From Catellatospora sp. TT07R-123 (lineage in GTDB: Bacteria > Actinomycetota > Actinomycetes > Mycobacteriales > Micromonosporaceae): a DNA stretch of 64,000 nt. Every line of letters begins with the position of its first letter. The first letter of the stretch is position 1. The notes below the pieces were generated by a model. It saw nothing but the letters and a program-made list of their open reading frames with translations. It was not told the origin of the DNA and did no database searches. The DNA is taken from contig NZ_BNEM01000002.1 in assembly GCF_018327705.1 (NCBI RefSeq), positions 1,240,001-1,304,000 of the forward strand, read 5' to 3'. This document shows positions 51,018 to 60,256 of the stretch, piece by piece. Position numbers and translations under genes: made by a program.

Positions 51018-51701
51018 ATGACGACTTCCCCTCCCCGCCCCCGCAAGCGCCAGTGGCCCGTCCCGACCGGGCTGGTCCTGCTCACCCTGGTCCCGGCGGC
51101 CGGGGGCGCGTCCCGGATCGCCCAACTGCTCGGCGGCGCCGAGGTGACCCAGGAGAACGCGCGCTTCTTCGACGCGCCCGTGCCCGTGCTGGTCCACATC
51201 GTCACCGCGACCGCGTTCTGCCTGCTGGGTGCGTTCCAGTTCGTGCCCCGGCTGCGACAGCGCCGCACCGGCTGGCACCGGGCCGCCGGGCGGATCGCGG
51301 CGCCGCTGGGGCTGCTCGTGGCGCTGTCCGGGCTCTGGATGACGGTGTGGTATCCCGACGCCCCCGGCGACGGCCTGCCGCTGCGCGTGATGCGGCTGGT
51401 GGTCGGCACGCTGATGGCCGCCGCGATCGTGCTCGGGTTCGCCGCCGCCCGGCGGCGCGACTTCCGGGCCCACGGCGTGTGGATGATGCGCGGCTACGCG
51501 ATCGGGCAGGGCGCGGGCACGCAGGTGTTCACCCACGTGCCGTGGCTGCTGCTGGTGGGCGTGCCGTCCGGCTGGACCCGGGCCATGCTGATGGCCGCCG
51601 GGTGGCTGGTCAACATGGCCGTGGTCGAGTGGTACGTGCACCGGCGGCGGACCCGGCGCCCGCTCGTGCCCGCCGCCGAACCGGCACCGGTCAGGGGTTG
51701 A
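51018..51701 (+). CDS. DUF2306 family membrane protein
   Basis: A 227-residue membrane protein of the DUF2306 family with about six helices: GLVLLTLVPAAGGASRIAQL, VLVHIVTATAFCLLGAFQFV, RTGWHRAAGRIAAPLGLLVA, RLVVGTLMAAAIVLGFAAAR, RDFRAHGVWMMRGYAIGQGA and GWLVNMAVVEWYVHRRR. Conserved histidines (H69, H92, H157 region) are typical and may bind haem or metal, but function is unknown. It follows the two-component genes and is probably a regulon member through the box at 50923. The stop overlaps the convergent esterase gene by 11 bp. Confidence 0.87.
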   Translation: MTTSPPRPRKRQWPVPTGLVLLTLVPAAGGASRIAQLLGGAEVTQENARFFDAPVPVLVHIVTATAFCLLGAFQFVPRLRQRRTGWHRAAGRIAAPLGLLVALSGLWMTVWYPDAPGDGLPLRVMRLVVGTLMAAAIVLGFAAARRRDFRAHGVWMMRGYAIGQGAGTQVFTHVPWLLLVGVPSGWTRAMLMAAGWLVNMAVVEWYVHRRRTRRPLVPAAEPAPVRG

Positions 51702-52830
51702 GCAGCGCGATCAGGCCGGTGGGCAGGCCCGCGCGCCAGCAGGCCAGGTCGTGGCCGCCGTGGTACTCGGTGTATTCCAGCCGGTAGCCCCGGGCGCGCA
51801 GGACGTCGCGCAGCACGCGGTTGGAGCCGAGGATGCGGGGCTGCTCGGTCAGGCCCACCTCCTGGTAGATCCGCACCGGCACCGGGTCGTCGGCGCCGAA
51901 CCGCGTGATCAGGGGCCGCTCGGCGAAGTCGCCGGCGCCGGAGCCGGGGATGCCGTCGGCTCCGGCGTCCGGCCACCAGAACGAGCCCGACTGCGACAGC
52001 ACCAGGCCGAAGCGGTGCGGGGCGTGCAGCCCCGCGTACGCGGCCAGCAGGCCGCCGAAGCTCTGCCCGGCCACGACCGTGCGGGCCGGGTCGGCGGTGA
52101 CCCGCCAGCGCTCCCCCACCCAGGGCAGCAGCTCGTCGAGCAGGAACCGCAGGTAGCGCGGATGGTCGGTCAGCTCGGCGGTGCGGGTGTCGGTGTCCAG
52201 CGCGTCTACCATCACCGCCACCACGGGCGGGATCGCGCCCTCGGCGAGCAGGTTGTCCAGCATCGCCGGCAGCCCGCAGTGCGACCAGTCGTCGCCGTCG
52301 AACAGCACCACGACGGGCAGGTCGTCCAGGTCGGCGTAGCCGGGTGGGGTGTAGGTCCAGATCCGGCGGGTCGTGCCGAGCAGCTCGCTGGTGTGCGGCT
52401 GCTCGGTGAGCGTCCCGGCCGCGACGCCGTCGCGGGGTGCCAGCCACGGTTCGGGCGGGGCGTCGGGCAGGGCGATGACGGGGCGCAGCGTCTGGTCGTA
52501 GGCCACCGGGCCGACCGTGTCCGGATGGGACGGATCGCCCTGCGCCGCCGCGTTGAGGTCCGCCCACTCCTGCGCGGTCAGCCGGCGCCCGCCCAGCGGC
52601 ACCGGCGACGGGCAGAACACGTACGTGCTCCGGTAGTCCGAGCGCAGCCGCAGCGTCAGCCGCCACACGCCGTCGTCGTGCCGCGACATCAGCAGCGGGC
52701 TCAGGTCGCCGCTGACGTAGTGCTGGTAGGAGACGGTGTTCAGGCGCAGGAACACGTCCGCCGCGCCGTCACCGGCCCAGCTGAACGTGACCTGGCGGTA
52801 CGCGGGATCTGGGTCGGCCTCGACCTGCAT
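51691..52830 (-). CDS. Enterochelin-esterase-like (Fes-type) hydrolase
   Basis: A 379-residue protein with the two-domain Fes architecture: an N-terminal Ig-like DUF3327-type domain (QVTFSWAGDGAADVFLRLNT, GVWRLTLRLRSDYRSTYVFC) and a C-terminal esterase (RIWTYTPPGYADLDDLPVVV, LFDGDDWSHCGLPAMLDNLL). The nucleophile elbow is VVAGQSFGGLLAAYAG and the histidine is in YTEYHGGHDLACWR. ATG at 52830. No signal peptide, so cytoplasmic. It is next to the NRPS gene on the same strand, 49 bp downstream, and may hydrolyse an ester of the peptide product or an iron-bound siderophore. A siderophore role is possible but unproven. Confidence 0.88.
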   Translation of the reverse strand: MQVEADPDPAYRQVTFSWAGDGAADVFLRLNTVSYQHYVSGDLSPLLMSRHDDGVWRLTLRLRSDYRSTYVFCPSPVPLGGRRLTAQEWADLNAAAQGDPSHPDTVGPVAYDQTLRPVIALPDAPPEPWLAPRDGVAAGTLTEQPHTSELLGTTRRIWTYTPPGYADLDDLPVVVLFDGDDWSHCGLPAMLDNLLAEGAIPPVVAVMVDALDTDTRTAELTDHPRYLRFLLDELLPWVGERWRVTADPARTVVAGQSFGGLLAAYAGLHAPHRFGLVLSQSGSFWWPDAGADGIPGSGAGDFAERPLITRFGADDPVPVRIYQEVGLTEQPRILGSNRVLRDVLRARGYRLEYTEYHGGHDLACWRAGLPTGLIALLNP

Positions 52831-52879
52831 GGCACAGCCTCCGGGTTCGGCGACGGGTCCCACAGGGTATCGACTTACG

Positions 52880-55834
52880 TCACCCTCTGTCTGTCCCGGT
52901 CGCCGCGTCCGCTCCAGCGGCCGCCACGACGCCGTTGATGGTCGGGGTGTCGAAGAAGACGTGCAGCGGCAGGTCCACGCCGAGGCGCTGGCGTAGCCGG
53001 GCGGCGATCTTCGTGACGGTCAGCGAGTGGCCGCCGAGGTCGAACAGGTCGTCGTCGGGGCCGAACTCGCCGTGGCCCAGCACCTCGCGCCAGATCTCGT
53101 ACACCTGGAGGGACAGGCCGGTGAAGGCGCGCGGGCTGGCCTGCGGGGTGAGCACGGTCCCGGCCAGGCCGGCCAGCGCGGCCCGGTCCAGCTTGCCGTT
53201 GGCGTTGCGCGGCAGCTCGTCGACGCGGACGAACGACGCGGGCACCAGGTGCGCGGGCAGCTGCTCGGCCAGCTGCTCCCGCAGCCGCCCCGGCGCCGGA
53301 TCGCCCACCAGGTACGCCACCAGCCCGTCGCCGTCCACGGCCACGGCCGCGTCGGCCACCGACGGCAGCGCCCGCAGGTGCGCCTCGACCTCGCCCGGCT
53401 CGATCCGGTAGCCGCGCACCTTCACCTGCTCGTCCAGCCGCCCGTGGAACTCCAGGCTGCCGTCGGGCAGGTGCCGGACCCGGTCGCCGGTGCGGTAGAG
53501 CCGGCCCCAGGCGGTCTCGGCGAACCGGGCCGCGGTCAGCTCGGGCCGGTCCAGATACCCGCGGGCCACTCCGGCGCCGCCGAGGCACAGCTCGCCGACG
53601 ACGCCCTCGGGCACCGGGCGCAGCCCGGCGTCCAGGACGTACACGGTGGTGTTGGCCAGGGGGCGGCCGATGGTGACCGGGGCGCCCTCGACGATCTCGG
53701 CGGCGGTGGACCAGACCGTGGTCTCGGTGGGGCCGTACAGGTTGACCAGCCGCAGCGATCGTTTGCGCACCTCGACCGCGACGGGCTCGGGCAGCGCCTC
53801 CGCGCCGGAGAACGCGGTGACGTGCGGCTCGTCGTAGCCCGCGTCGACCAGCCGCCGCCACGTCGACGGCGTCAGGTGCGCGTGGGTGACCCGCTGCTCG
53901 CGCAGCAGCGCCAGCAGGCGCTGGCCGTCGCGGGACTGCTCGGCGGTGGCCAGCACGGTGGTGCCGCCGGTGACCAGCGGCAGCCACAGCTCCGGCACCG
54001 ACATGTCGAACGCCGCCGGGGCCACGGCCAGCCACACGTCGCCAGGCCCGGTCGGGGCGACCTCGGGCAGGGCGTGCATCAGGTTCACCACGTTGGCGTG
54101 GGTGACCTGCACGCCCTTGGGCCGCCCGGTCGAGCCGGAGGTGTAGATGACATAGCACAGGTCGGGGTCGATCCGCCGGGGCTCCGCCTGCGGGCCGGTG
54201 ATCACGACCGGACCGTCCGGGGCGGACACCAGGGCGGCCGGGCGGGCGTCGGCGAGCAGGTCGGCGCGGCGCGCGGCCGGGTGCTCGGGGTCCAGCGGCA
54301 GGTACGCCGCGCCCGTACGCAGCACCCCGAGCAGTGCGGGCAGCAGGTGCGAGGCGCGCGGCAGGCAGACCGCGACCAGGTCGCCGGGGCCGACGCCGCG
54401 CGACGCCAGCTCCGCCGCGACCGCCGCCGCCTCGGTGTCGAGCTGGGCGTAGGTGAGGGTGCGGTCGGCGGCCACCACGGCGACGGTGTCCGGCGCGGCG
54501 GCGACCTGCGCGGCGACGAGGCCGGTCAGGGTCGCGGCCAGGTCCAGCTCGCGGGCGGTGTCGTTCCAGTCGTGCAGCAGCCGGGCGCGCTCGTCGGGGG
54601 CGAGCAGGTCGAGGTCGTGCCGTGGCGCGCCGGGGGTGCGGGCGAAGCCGTCGAGCAGCGCGCGCAGGTGCCCGGCGACGCGCTCGGCGTCGCGGCGGTC
54701 CAGCCGGGCCGGGTCGTAGTGCAGGCGCAGCGGCAGCGCGGTCGCGGCCGGGTCGTCGAGCAGTTGCAGGTGCAGGGCGTTGCGGGAGGCGTGGTGGTGT
54801 GCGGTCCAGTCGACGTGGGCGGTGAGCCCGGCGAAGTCGGGTTCCGGCCGGGTACGGCGGCGGTAGCTGATCGAGACCGGGGTCAGCGCGGCCCGGGGGC
54901 TGAGGCCGGGCACGGCCCGGGACAGGGGCACGATGCGCAGGGGGTACGCCTCGCGCAGCAGCCCGCGCACCCGGGTGACCTGGTCGGCGGGGGTGCCGTG
55001 GTCGTCGGCGCCGGTCGCGGGGACGGCCACCGGCAGCTCGTTGACGAACAGGCCCACGGTGCCGTGCGCGTCGCGGGGGCGGGTGCCGAGGTCGACGCTG
55101 ACCGCCGGGGCGGGGTCGCCGTACCGGTCGAGCAGGGTGAGCAGGCCCGACAGCACCACCTCGAACACGGTCGCGCCGAGCCGCTGCGCCAGCGCGCGCA
55201 GCGCCACGGCGTCCAGTTCGGACTGCACGGTGGTGCCGGGGGTGGCCGCCGCGCCGCCGCGGCCGCGCAGGCCCGGCAGGCTCGGCTCGCCGGGCGGCGC
55301 GTACGCCGACGCCCAGTGCCCGGCCGCCGCCTCGACGAGCTGCTCGACCTGCGCGGCCGCGGTGAACTCGGTGAACGCCGCGACCGGTGCCGCCGCGCGG
55401 CCGGAGTACGCGTCGGCCAGGTCGGCGAGCAGGATCTCCTTGGACTCCCCGTCGAAGACGAGGTGGTGCGCCACGATCAGCAGCAGGTGCCGTTCGGGCG
55501 CGAGCGGGACGAGGGTGAACCGCACCAGCGGCCCGGCCGCCAGGTCGAACGGGGCGAGCACGGCGTCGCGCACGAACGCCGCCTCGTCGGCCGGGCGCGG
55601 CACGACGGCCAGCTCCGGCGGGCAGGCGGCGGGCACCAGCCGCACCTGGCCGCCGTCCTCGGCGAACGCGCTGCCCAGCACCGGCTGCCGGGCGACCACG
55701 GCGGCGACGGCGGCCGCGAGCCGGTCGGGGTCGAGCGGGCCGTCCAGCCGCACCGGCAGTGGCATGTGGTAGGCCGTGCCGGCCAGTCCCAGGCGTTCGG
55801 TCAGCCACATACCGTGCTGTGCGGGGGTGCTCAT
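52880..55834 (-). CDS. Nonribosomal peptide synthetase, C-A-PCP module
   Basis: A 984-residue NRPS protein. Condensation domain at about 1-420 with intact HHLVFDG (123-129). Adenylation domain about 430-905: A3 YTSGSTGRPKGV near 560, A4 AAFDMSVPELWLPLVTGG with the amino-group-binding Asp, A5 NLYGPTETTVWS near 695, A8 GYRIEPGEVEAHL, A10 LPRNANGKLDRAAL. PCP near 905-975 with LFDLGGHSLTVTK (Ser near 936). The Asp indicates an alpha-amino acid; the specific residue is not called. There is no thioesterase or reductase domain after the PCP, so release is by another enzyme. Start overlaps the upstream NRPS stop by ATGA. A longer frame reading upstream belongs to another frame of the neighbour and is rejected. 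Confidence 0.93.
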   Translation of the reverse strand: MSTPAQHGMWLTERLGLAGTAYHMPLPVRLDGPLDPDRLAAAVAAVVARQPVLGSAFAEDGGQVRLVPAACPPELAVVPRPADEAAFVRDAVLAPFDLAAGPLVRFTLVPLAPERHLLLIVAHHLVFDGESKEILLADLADAYSGRAAAPVAAFTEFTAAAQVEQLVEAAAGHWASAYAPPGEPSLPGLRGRGGAAATPGTTVQSELDAVALRALAQRLGATVFEVVLSGLLTLLDRYGDPAPAVSVDLGTRPRDAHGTVGLFVNELPVAVPATGADDHGTPADQVTRVRGLLREAYPLRIVPLSRAVPGLSPRAALTPVSISYRRRTRPEPDFAGLTAHVDWTAHHHASRNALHLQLLDDPAATALPLRLHYDPARLDRRDAERVAGHLRALLDGFARTPGAPRHDLDLLAPDERARLLHDWNDTARELDLAATLTGLVAAQVAAAPDTVAVVAADRTLTYAQLDTEAAAVAAELASRGVGPGDLVAVCLPRASHLLPALLGVLRTGAAYLPLDPEHPAARRADLLADARPAALVSAPDGPVVITGPQAEPRRIDPDLCYVIYTSGSTGRPKGVQVTHANVVNLMHALPEVAPTGPGDVWLAVAPAAFDMSVPELWLPLVTGGTTVLATAEQSRDGQRLLALLREQRVTHAHLTPSTWRRLVDAGYDEPHVTAFSGAEALPEPVAVEVRKRSLRLVNLYGPTETTVWSTAAEIVEGAPVTIGRPLANTTVYVLDAGLRPVPEGVVGELCLGGAGVARGYLDRPELTAARFAETAWGRLYRTGDRVRHLPDGSLEFHGRLDEQVKVRGYRIEPGEVEAHLRALPSVADAAVAVDGDGLVAYLVGDPAPGRLREQLAEQLPAHLVPASFVRVDELPRNANGKLDRAALAGLAGTVLTPQASPRAFTGLSLQVYEIWREVLGHGEFGPDDDLFDLGGHSLTVTKIAARLRQRLGVDLPLHVFFDTPTINGVVAAAGADAATGTDRG

Positions 55835-58815
55835 CGCTGCTCCTCGTGCGTTGGTGACTGCGGATCGAGCTCGCCGACCGCCGCCGCCAGCAGGGCGGTC
55901 ACGCTGTCGGCGAGTTCGTCCATATTGGATCGCTCGAACGTGTGATGATTCCACAGCAGGTGTGCCGCGACCCTGCCGTCCGGGTGCTGCACCACCGCGA
56001 GTTCGGGTGCCTGGAGGTCGGGTTCGCCGCCGGGGGTGGGCCAGTCGGCGTCCAGCGCCCGGGGCAGGTCGAACGCCTCCGACTCCAGGCCGGGGAAGTG
56101 CGCCTGCCCGGCCCAGCTCTCCACCCGCAGCCAGGCCGCGCCGGGGTGCCTGAGGTAGAACTCGACGAACGGGTAGTGCTGGTGGTCCAGGGCCGCCAGC
56201 GCCGTGGCCCGGGTGCGGCGCAGCAGCTCGCGGGGGCCGGGTGTGCCGGAGGTGTCCACGCGCAGCAGCAGGGACTGGCTCAGGCAGCCGATCAGCGCCT
56301 CGCTGCCGGGCAGGGTGCGGCCGGGCACGGGCGACATCATCACGATGTCGTCGGTGCCGGTGCGTTCGGCCAGCGCCGCCGCCCAGCACGAGGCGATCAG
56401 CATGAACGGGGTGGCGCCGTGCGCGGCGGCGGCCCGGTGCAGGCCGTCGACCAGGGCGGGGTCGAGGGTCCATTCGAGCTGGGCGCTGCGCAGCCGGGTC
56501 GCGGTCCGGCGCCCGGCGAACGGCACCAGGTTGGCGGGCGCGCCGTCGAGGACCCGGTGCCAGTGCGGCAGCGTGGTCTGCCAGCGGTCCCGGGTGTACG
56601 CGACGAAGTCCCGCACCGTCAGCGCGGGCGCCGGCGGCAGCCCCGCCCCGGTCCGCAGCGCGGAGTACGCCAGCCCGAGCTCGTGCAGCAGCACCCCCAT
56701 CGACGCCCCGTCGAAGACCAGGTGGTGCACGGCGAGCCCGAGCACGTGGTCGTCGTCGGCGACGCTGGCGACCATGGCCCGGACCAGCGGCCCGTGCCCG
56801 GTGTCGAAGCGGCCCTCCCGGTCCTCGCGGCACAGCTGCCCGGCGTGCTCGACGTCGCGGGCCCGCGCCCGGGTCACCACGGGCGGGCAGTGCGCCAGCA
56901 CCCGCGCCACGTCCCGGTCGAACACCGTACGCAGCGACTCGTGCCGTCCGATCACCTCGGTCAGGGCGCGTTCGAGCAGGTCGGGGTCGAGCTGGTCGCG
57001 TACGCGGATGCCGATGCTGATCGGGCCGACGTCGCGGGGCTCGCCGGTGGCCCACATCCAGGCCAGCATGCTCTCCTGGGTGGAGCTGAGCGGCACGCCG
57101 TCGCCCGGCGCCGCGGCGTCGCGCCGCGACGGTGCCAGCTCGGCCAGCCGGGCCGCCTGCGCCGCGAGCACCGGGCTGTCGAAGACCAGCGAGACCGGCA
57201 CGTCGACGCCCAGGCGGGCGGTGGCGGCGGCGGCCAGCCGGGTGGCCCGCATCGAGTCGCCGCCGAGGGCGAAGAAGTCGTCGCCGACGCCGATCTCGCC
57301 GCCGCCGAGCACGTCGCGCCACAGCCCGGCCAGCGCCGACTCGGCTTCGGTGCGCGGGGCGACCCGGGCCGGGCGCTGGGCGAACAGTTCCCGCAGCGCG
57401 CCCTTGAGCACCTTGCCGGTGGCGTTGCGGGGCAGCTCGGGCACGGTCAGGATGCGGGTCGGCAGCTCGTACGCGGCCAGCCGCTCGGCGAGGAAGGTGC
57501 GCAGGTCACCGGTGGCGCCGGGGTCGCGCAGGACGACGGCGGCGGCCACGGTGGCGCCCAGGACCGGGTGCGGCAGGCCGAGGGCGGCGGCGGTGACGAC
57601 CTGCGGGTGCTCGTGCAGCGCCGCCTCGACGCGCAGCGTGGACACCCGCCACGCCCCGGCGTTGATCAGGTCGGATTCGCGGTCGACCAGGTACAGGTAG
57701 CCGTCGGGGTCGAGGTAGCCGAGGTCGCCCATGCGCACCCAGCCGTCGCGGAAGGTGGCGGCGGTCGCGGCGGCGTCACCGTGGTACGCGCGGGCGGTGT
57801 CCCCGGCGCGCAGCCACACCTCACCGGTCTCGCCCGGGGCGGCCGCAGTCCCTTCGGCGGTGAGGATGCGCAGGTCGGCGCCGCCGGCCGGGCGGCCCAC
57901 GGAGGCGGGGCGGTCGGCGTCGAACACCATGCTGGTGTGCGCGGGCGCGGCCTCGGTGGAGGTGTAGTTGTTCACGATCACGGCCTCGGGCAGCGCCGCG
58001 GCCAGCGCCTTGGCGATCGCGGGCGGCAGCGCGGCGGCAGTGCACGAGACCAGTTCCACGAAGCCCAGGCCGTCGCGGTCCAACACCCCGGCTTCGAGCA
58101 GCCCGGTGGCCATCGCGGGCACCAGGAACAGCGAACCGGCGCGGTGTTCGGTGGCGGCGCGGGCGTAGTCGCCGGCGTCGAAGGCGGGCAGCACGACCAT
58201 GGTCGGATGCGCGACCAGTGCCATGACCAGCATCGTCTGCGCGGCGTTGGTGCCCAGCGGGAACGCGTGCACGGCGTGGCGGGAGTGCCGCAGCGGCGGC
58301 CGGGCCGGGTCGAGCCCGAAGGTGAGGTTGCCGTGGCTCGCGGCGACGCCCTTGGGCGTGCCGGTGGTGCCGGAGGTGTAGATGATCTGCGCGACGTGTC
58401 CGGCGTCGACGGTCACCGGTGGTGGATCGGTGCGGCCGGTGTCCAGGTCGGACAGCGGCCAGCCGCCGGAGCCGACGGTCGCGGTGACGCCCGCGTGCTC
58501 GTGCAGTTCACGAAGGCGGGACTCGGGCAGCGTCGCCGACAGGGGCACGGCGACCGCGCCGATGCCGGTCACGGCCGCGTACGCGACCGCGTAGTCGAGC
58601 CAGCCGGAGCCGTCGAAGACCAGGGCGACCCGGTCGCCGGGCCGTACGCCCCGGTCGAGCAGCCCGTGCGCGACCGAGTGCGACCGGGCCAGCCACCGGG
58701 ACGCGGTGAGCTCCGCCCCCTGCCCGGTGCCGTCCACCAGCCGCAGGGCGGCGTGGTCGGGGCGGGCCGCCGCGCGGGCGGCCAGGAGTCCGGGCAGGGT
58801 GCGGAGCATGGTCAC
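55831..58815 (-). CDS. NRPS starter protein: acyl/aryl-AMP ligase, PCP, condensation domain
   Basis: A 994-residue protein with order A-PCP-C. The adenylation domain (1-495) is of the acyl-CoA/acyl-AMP ligase type: IIYTSGTTGTPKGVAASHG, FPLGTNAAQTMLVMALVAHP (no Asp at the amino-acid amine site), NNYTSTEAAPAHTSM in place of YGPTE, and A10 LPRNATGKVLK. It should therefore load a carboxylic acid without an alpha-amino group. PCP: DDFFALGGDSMRATRLAAA (Ser near 519). C domain about 555-990 with intact HHLVFDG (near 694-700). It starts 1 nt before the SGNH stop region (GTG 58815 or ATG 58809). The role is to start the chain and pass it to the C-A-PCP protein encoded next. Confidence 0.9.
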   Translation of the reverse strand: MTMLRTLPGLLAARAAARPDHAALRLVDGTGQGAELTASRWLARSHSVAHGLLDRGVRPGDRVALVFDGSGWLDYAVAYAAVTGIGAVAVPLSATLPESRLRELHEHAGVTATVGSGGWPLSDLDTGRTDPPPVTVDAGHVAQIIYTSGTTGTPKGVAASHGNLTFGLDPARPPLRHSRHAVHAFPLGTNAAQTMLVMALVAHPTMVVLPAFDAGDYARAATEHRAGSLFLVPAMATGLLEAGVLDRDGLGFVELVSCTAAALPPAIAKALAAALPEAVIVNNYTSTEAAPAHTSMVFDADRPASVGRPAGGADLRILTAEGTAAAPGETGEVWLRAGDTARAYHGDAAATAATFRDGWVRMGDLGYLDPDGYLYLVDRESDLINAGAWRVSTLRVEAALHEHPQVVTAAALGLPHPVLGATVAAAVVLRDPGATGDLRTFLAERLAAYELPTRILTVPELPRNATGKVLKGALRELFAQRPARVAPRTEAESALAGLWRDVLGGGEIGVGDDFFALGGDSMRATRLAAAATARLGVDVPVSLVFDSPVLAAQAARLAELAPSRRDAAAPGDGVPLSSTQESMLAWMWATGEPRDVGPISIGIRVRDQLDPDLLERALTEVIGRHESLRTVFDRDVARVLAHCPPVVTRARARDVEHAGQLCREDREGRFDTGHGPLVRAMVASVADDDHVLGLAVHHLVFDGASMGVLLHELGLAYSALRTGAGLPPAPALTVRDFVAYTRDRWQTTLPHWHRVLDGAPANLVPFAGRRTATRLRSAQLEWTLDPALVDGLHRAAAAHGATPFMLIASCWAAALAERTGTDDIVMMSPVPGRTLPGSEALIGCLSQSLLLRVDTSGTPGPRELLRRTRATALAALDHQHYPFVEFYLRHPGAAWLRVESWAGQAHFPGLESEAFDLPRALDADWPTPGGEPDLQAPELAVVQHPDGRVAAHLLWNHHTFERSNMDELADSVTALLAAAVGELDPQSPTHEEQR

Positions 58816-60066
58816 CTACAGCAGCCAGAGCGGGACGGCCGCGGCGATGGCGGCGGCGCCCGCGTCGTTCGGGTGGATGTGGTCGCCGCTGTCGTACGCG
58901 GGCAGCAGCTTGGTCGGCGCGGCTGGGTCGCGCACGAGCTGGTCGAAGTCGATCAGCCCGTCGAAGGCGTCGCTGCCGCGCAGCCACGTGTTGACGGCCT
59001 GCCGGGTGGCCTCCTTGTCGGCGGTCCACGACGAGTAGCCCTCGAACGGCCCGACGGTGGCCACGACCACCCGTACGCCACGCGCCTTGGCCTGCACGGC
59101 GAGCTGACGCAGGCCGTCGGTGATCCGGGCGGCCGGGTCGTTGAAGAAGCTGATGTCGTTGACGCCGAGCTGCACGACGACGGTGCGCACGCCCGGCTGG
59201 GCGAGCACGTCGTAGTCGAGACGGGCCAGTGCGCTCTCGCCCAGGGCGGGCGAGTTGAGGGTGATGCCGTCCCGGGTGACCTCGTTGCCCGCCAGGCTCA
59301 CGTTGATCACGCCGGGGTCGCCCAGCGCGGGGAACGTGCTGGTGATGCGGTTGGCGAGCTGGTCGGTCCAGCGGCTGTTGGCGCCGAAGGTGGCGCCGGA
59401 GCCGTCGCTGACGGAGTCGCCGAGCACGACCACGGTTCCCAGGCCGGTCTTGGTCTGCACCTCGACCCCGGCCAGGTAGAAGAAGTCGTTGTACGTCGCC
59501 GCGGGAGCGGCGCCGGTCTCGTCGGCGGCGTGGTCGCCGGCGTAGACGTACGAGGCCTGCCGGGCGGTCCAGTGCCAGGAGGCGGGGCCGGTGGCGGTGG
59601 GCAGGTACATGGTGACGGCGAGCTCGGAGACCGCGTCGACGGTCAGGTCGACCGGGTCGCTGAGGACGTCGGCACCCTTGTAGACGGTCGTCGAGGCGCT
59701 GCCGCCGAAGGTGACCTCACGCAGGCTGCCCGGCTTCAGCTGGGCGGACCCGGCGGTGGCGGGCAGGCCGACGGTGACGTGGCCGATGGACAGCGGCTGG
59801 GTGCCGTACGCGTTGGTGAAACGCAGCCGGACCTTCTCGCCGCCCAGCGAGATCCGCACGACCTGGCGGATCGACTGGTCGTTGAAACCGGCCAGGGAGC
59901 TGCCGGTGTTGCCGAGGCTGGCAGCGGTCAACGCGGTGCCCCAGGTGCCCACCCAGCGCGCGGGCAGGCCGCCCGACGCTGGTCCGGCCCCGCCCACCAC
60001 AGTGGACGCCAGCAGACCCAGGGTGGCGGCGCCGATGAGGGCGCGCCGCCGGAAAACAGTGATCAC
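58816..60066 (-). CDS. Secreted SGNH/GDSL hydrolase
   Basis: A 416-residue exported esterase. GTG at 60066 is 8 nt after GGAGG; the N-terminus RRRALIGAATLGLLASTVVG is a signal peptide ending near GPASGG. An N-terminal beta-domain (38-205; ARWVGTWGTALTAASLG) precedes the catalytic part: block I VVVLGDSVSDGSG (Ser near 216), block III QLGVNDISFF (near 300), block V DHIHPNDAG (near 395, Asp and His). This architecture is common in actinomycete secreted esterases. Location inside the NRPS gene string, ending where the NRPS starter gene begins, suggests either a role on the product or insertion of a carbohydrate/lipid esterase into the locus. A separate promoter is likely upstream. Confidence 0.88.
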   Translation of the reverse strand: MITVFRRRALIGAATLGLLASTVVGGAGPASGGLPARWVGTWGTALTAASLGNTGSSLAGFNDQSIRQVVRISLGGEKVRLRFTNAYGTQPLSIGHVTVGLPATAGSAQLKPGSLREVTFGGSASTTVYKGADVLSDPVDLTVDAVSELAVTMYLPTATGPASWHWTARQASYVYAGDHAADETGAAPAATYNDFFYLAGVEVQTKTGLGTVVVLGDSVSDGSGATFGANSRWTDQLANRITSTFPALGDPGVINVSLAGNEVTRDGITLNSPALGESALARLDYDVLAQPGVRTVVVQLGVNDISFFNDPAARITDGLRQLAVQAKARGVRVVVATVGPFEGYSSWTADKEATRQAVNTWLRGSDAFDGLIDFDQLVRDPAAPTKLLPAYDSGDHIHPNDAGAAAIAAAVPLWLL

Positions 60067-60221
60067 GTGTGGAACCTCCAGAGATTCCATGAGGGGGTGG
60101 CGATCTGCCGCCGTGACGCGCTCACGATGCCAGCAATGAGTAAAGTTCCTTACATACAAATCTGTGGTGAAATATGCCGGTTCGGTGGATATAAATTGGC
60201 CCATCGATCAATCAGGCGAAC
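60067..60221 (-). promoter_or_regulatory. AT-rich promoter region of the SGNH gene
   Basis: An AT-rich patch (60133-60200) lies upstream of the SGNH gene and contains the imperfect palindrome GTAAAGTTCCTTAC (60140-60153). It shows that the SGNH and NRPS genes can be transcribed separately from the GT-C-P450 genes. Confidence 0.5.
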
Positions 60222-60250
60222 GGGCCGCCCGGGGGGCATCCGGGCGGCCC
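60222..60250 (-). terminator. Terminator after the glycosyltransferase gene
   Basis: A perfect 11-bp stem (60222-60232 with 60240-60250) and 7-nt loop GGGGCAT lies 6 nt after the glycosyltransferase stop on the minus strand. Confidence 0.75.
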
Positions 60251-60256
60251 GCCGGC

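Noticed and set aside
53500-54150. Substrate prediction for the second adenylation domain
   Set aside because: A manual alignment gives a tentative specificity code starting D-M-P, but I cannot match it to a known substrate with confidence, so only the amine-binding Asp is used.
52880-57322. Single 1480-residue NRPS protein
   Set aside because: The frame upstream of 55834 is out of phase with the A-PCP-C gene and gives sequence without motifs; the real start ATG at 55834 overlaps the previous stop by ATGA.
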